DNA of 64,000 nucleotides from Ohtaekwangia sp036503775 (GTDB taxonomy: Bacteria > Bacteroidota > Bacteroidia > Cytophagales > Cyclobacteriaceae), in assembly GCA_036503775.1 (NCBI GenBank), contig DASXWH010000084.1, positions 8,812 through 72,811 of the forward strand. Direction: 5' to 3'. Shown here in pieces: positions 63,366-64,000 of this stretch (position 1 is its first letter; each line of letters begins with the position of its first letter). Made by a program: the position numbers and the translations under genes. The notes beneath the pieces were generated by a model. It was not told the origin of the DNA. It saw only the letters and a program-made list of their open reading frames with translations, and searched no databases.

Positions 63366-64000
63366 ATGAACCTGAACACAAAAGCCAGAGAACAGAATAC
63401 ATTTGACGTGATCGTTGTGGGGTCAGGCATCAGCGGAGGATGGGCCGCGAAAGAACTTTGCGAGCAAGGTTTGAAAGTACTCATACTGGAACGTGGCAAA
63501 AATGTCGAGCATCCCAATTATCCTACAACCATAAAAGATCCGTGGGAGCTTGAACATCATGGAAAATTAACACAGGAAGACCGCAGGAAGAGCCATATAC
63601 AGACCCGGCATTATTCCTTCCAGGGAGATAACAAACATTTTTACGTGAATGATCTTGAAAACCCATACACGGAAATCAAGCGCTATGATTGGGTAAGGGG
63701 AGACGTTGTTGGAGGAAGATCATTACTATGGGGAAGACACTGTTACCGGTGGAGCGATCTTGATTTTGAAGCTAATCTGAAAGATGGTCATGGCACGGAC
63801 TGGCCAATGCGCTATAAAGACCTGACGACTTGGTATGACTATGTTGAAAAGTTTATCGGAGTCAGCGGGCAGCAGGAGAATCTTGAACATTTTCCAAATC
63901 AGAGCCTTCAGCCTCCGATGGAAATGAACTGCGTTGAAAAGCATTTCAAAGCGGAGGTCGAAAAGAAATTTCCGGACAGAAGAATTACTATCGGACGCGT
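63366..64000 (+). CDS. GMC-type oxidoreductase, N-terminal part
   Basis: 211 codons to the window edge, continuing beyond it. The N-terminus has the FAD-binding motif FDVIVVGSGISGGWAAKEL followed by VLILERG; the GMC-type segment GDVVGGRSLLWGRHCYRWSDLDF follows around residues 115-140, with DWPMRYKDLTTWYDYVEKFIG. This fits choline/gluconate-dehydrogenase-like Bacteroidota GMC proteins, which are often exported with a small Tat-type subunit. A GTG 15 nt upstream is another possible start. Confidence 0.9.
   Translation, partial: MNLNTKAREQNTFDVIVVGSGISGGWAAKELCEQGLKVLILERGKNVEHPNYPTTIKDPWELEHHGKLTQEDRRKSHIQTRHYSFQGDNKHFYVNDLENPYTEIKRYDWVRGDVVGGRSLLWGRHCYRWSDLDFEANLKDGHGTDWPMRYKDLTTWYDYVEKFIGVSGQQENLEHFPNQSLQPPMEMNCVEKHFKAEVEKKFPDRRITIGR

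Overview
The window is chromosomal DNA of a Gram-negative Bacteroidota, most likely order Cytophagales (lineage is inference). Three lines of sequence evidence point there. Two secreted proteins end in type IX secretion (T9SS type A) sorting domains. Several upstream regions carry the Bacteroidota promoter signature TTG-N19-21-TAnnTTTG. Many genes belong to Bacteroidota-typical families: FecR/FecI-like sigma, DUF4834, DUF4254-GT9, the RDD/SpoIIM/DUF4129/DUF4350/MoxR/DUF58 cluster, and STN plus CarboxypepD_reg proteins. Base composition looks even (about 43-45% GC by eye). No rRNA, CRISPR array, prophage or insertion sequence was seen.

Layout. 1-5.3 kb: the end of an S41 peptidase, a PmoA-like protein and a secreted subtilisin. 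5.5-13.8 kb: a leftward membrane-associated MoxR/DUF58 cluster, an M19 dipeptidase and a divergent RDD protein followed by a cytochrome b5-like protein. 14.1-15.8 kb: a BadF-type amino-sugar kinase and murQ (peptidoglycan recycling). 15.8-19.6 kb: an unknown protein, a SprT-like metalloprotein, a small lipoprotein, and the GTPases der and era. 19.57-20.3 kb: initiator tRNA followed by a tandem, decaying tRNA/terminator/GIY-YIG unit, the most unusual locus here. 20.3-25.5 kb: MoxR ATPase plus three periplasmic PPIase/SurA-like proteins. 25.5-28.4 kb: a partner-switching module (ATP-binding kinase-type protein, STAS antagonist, SpoIIE-type phosphatase). 28.7-37.9 kb: a single 3095-residue T9SS surface protein. 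38.1-45.5 kb: guaB, RlpA-like, TauE/SafE, Glu dehydrogenase, Psd, desaturase and an alpha/beta hydrolase. 45.5-49 kb: ECF sigma, FecR and an STN/beta-repeat protein. 49.1-54.1 kb: a TPK-like relic, a GH5 glycosidase, DUF4254, GT9, HAD and queG. 54.1-63.1 kb: small membrane proteins, a SPOR lipoprotein, secA, dapF, DUF4834 and carB. The window ends inside a GMC-type oxidoreductase.

Most genes are ordinary housekeeping or envelope functions. The strongest candidate for something under-described is the tRNA-fMet locus. Right behind the intact tRNA lie a terminator and a GIY-YIG gene whose first catalytic motif was scrambled by two compensating frameshifts. Behind that come a second tRNA 3' fragment carrying a 16-bp perfect palindrome, a second terminator and a second, more decayed GIY-YIG relic. 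This looks like successive insertions of a tRNA-targeted GIY-YIG mini-element.
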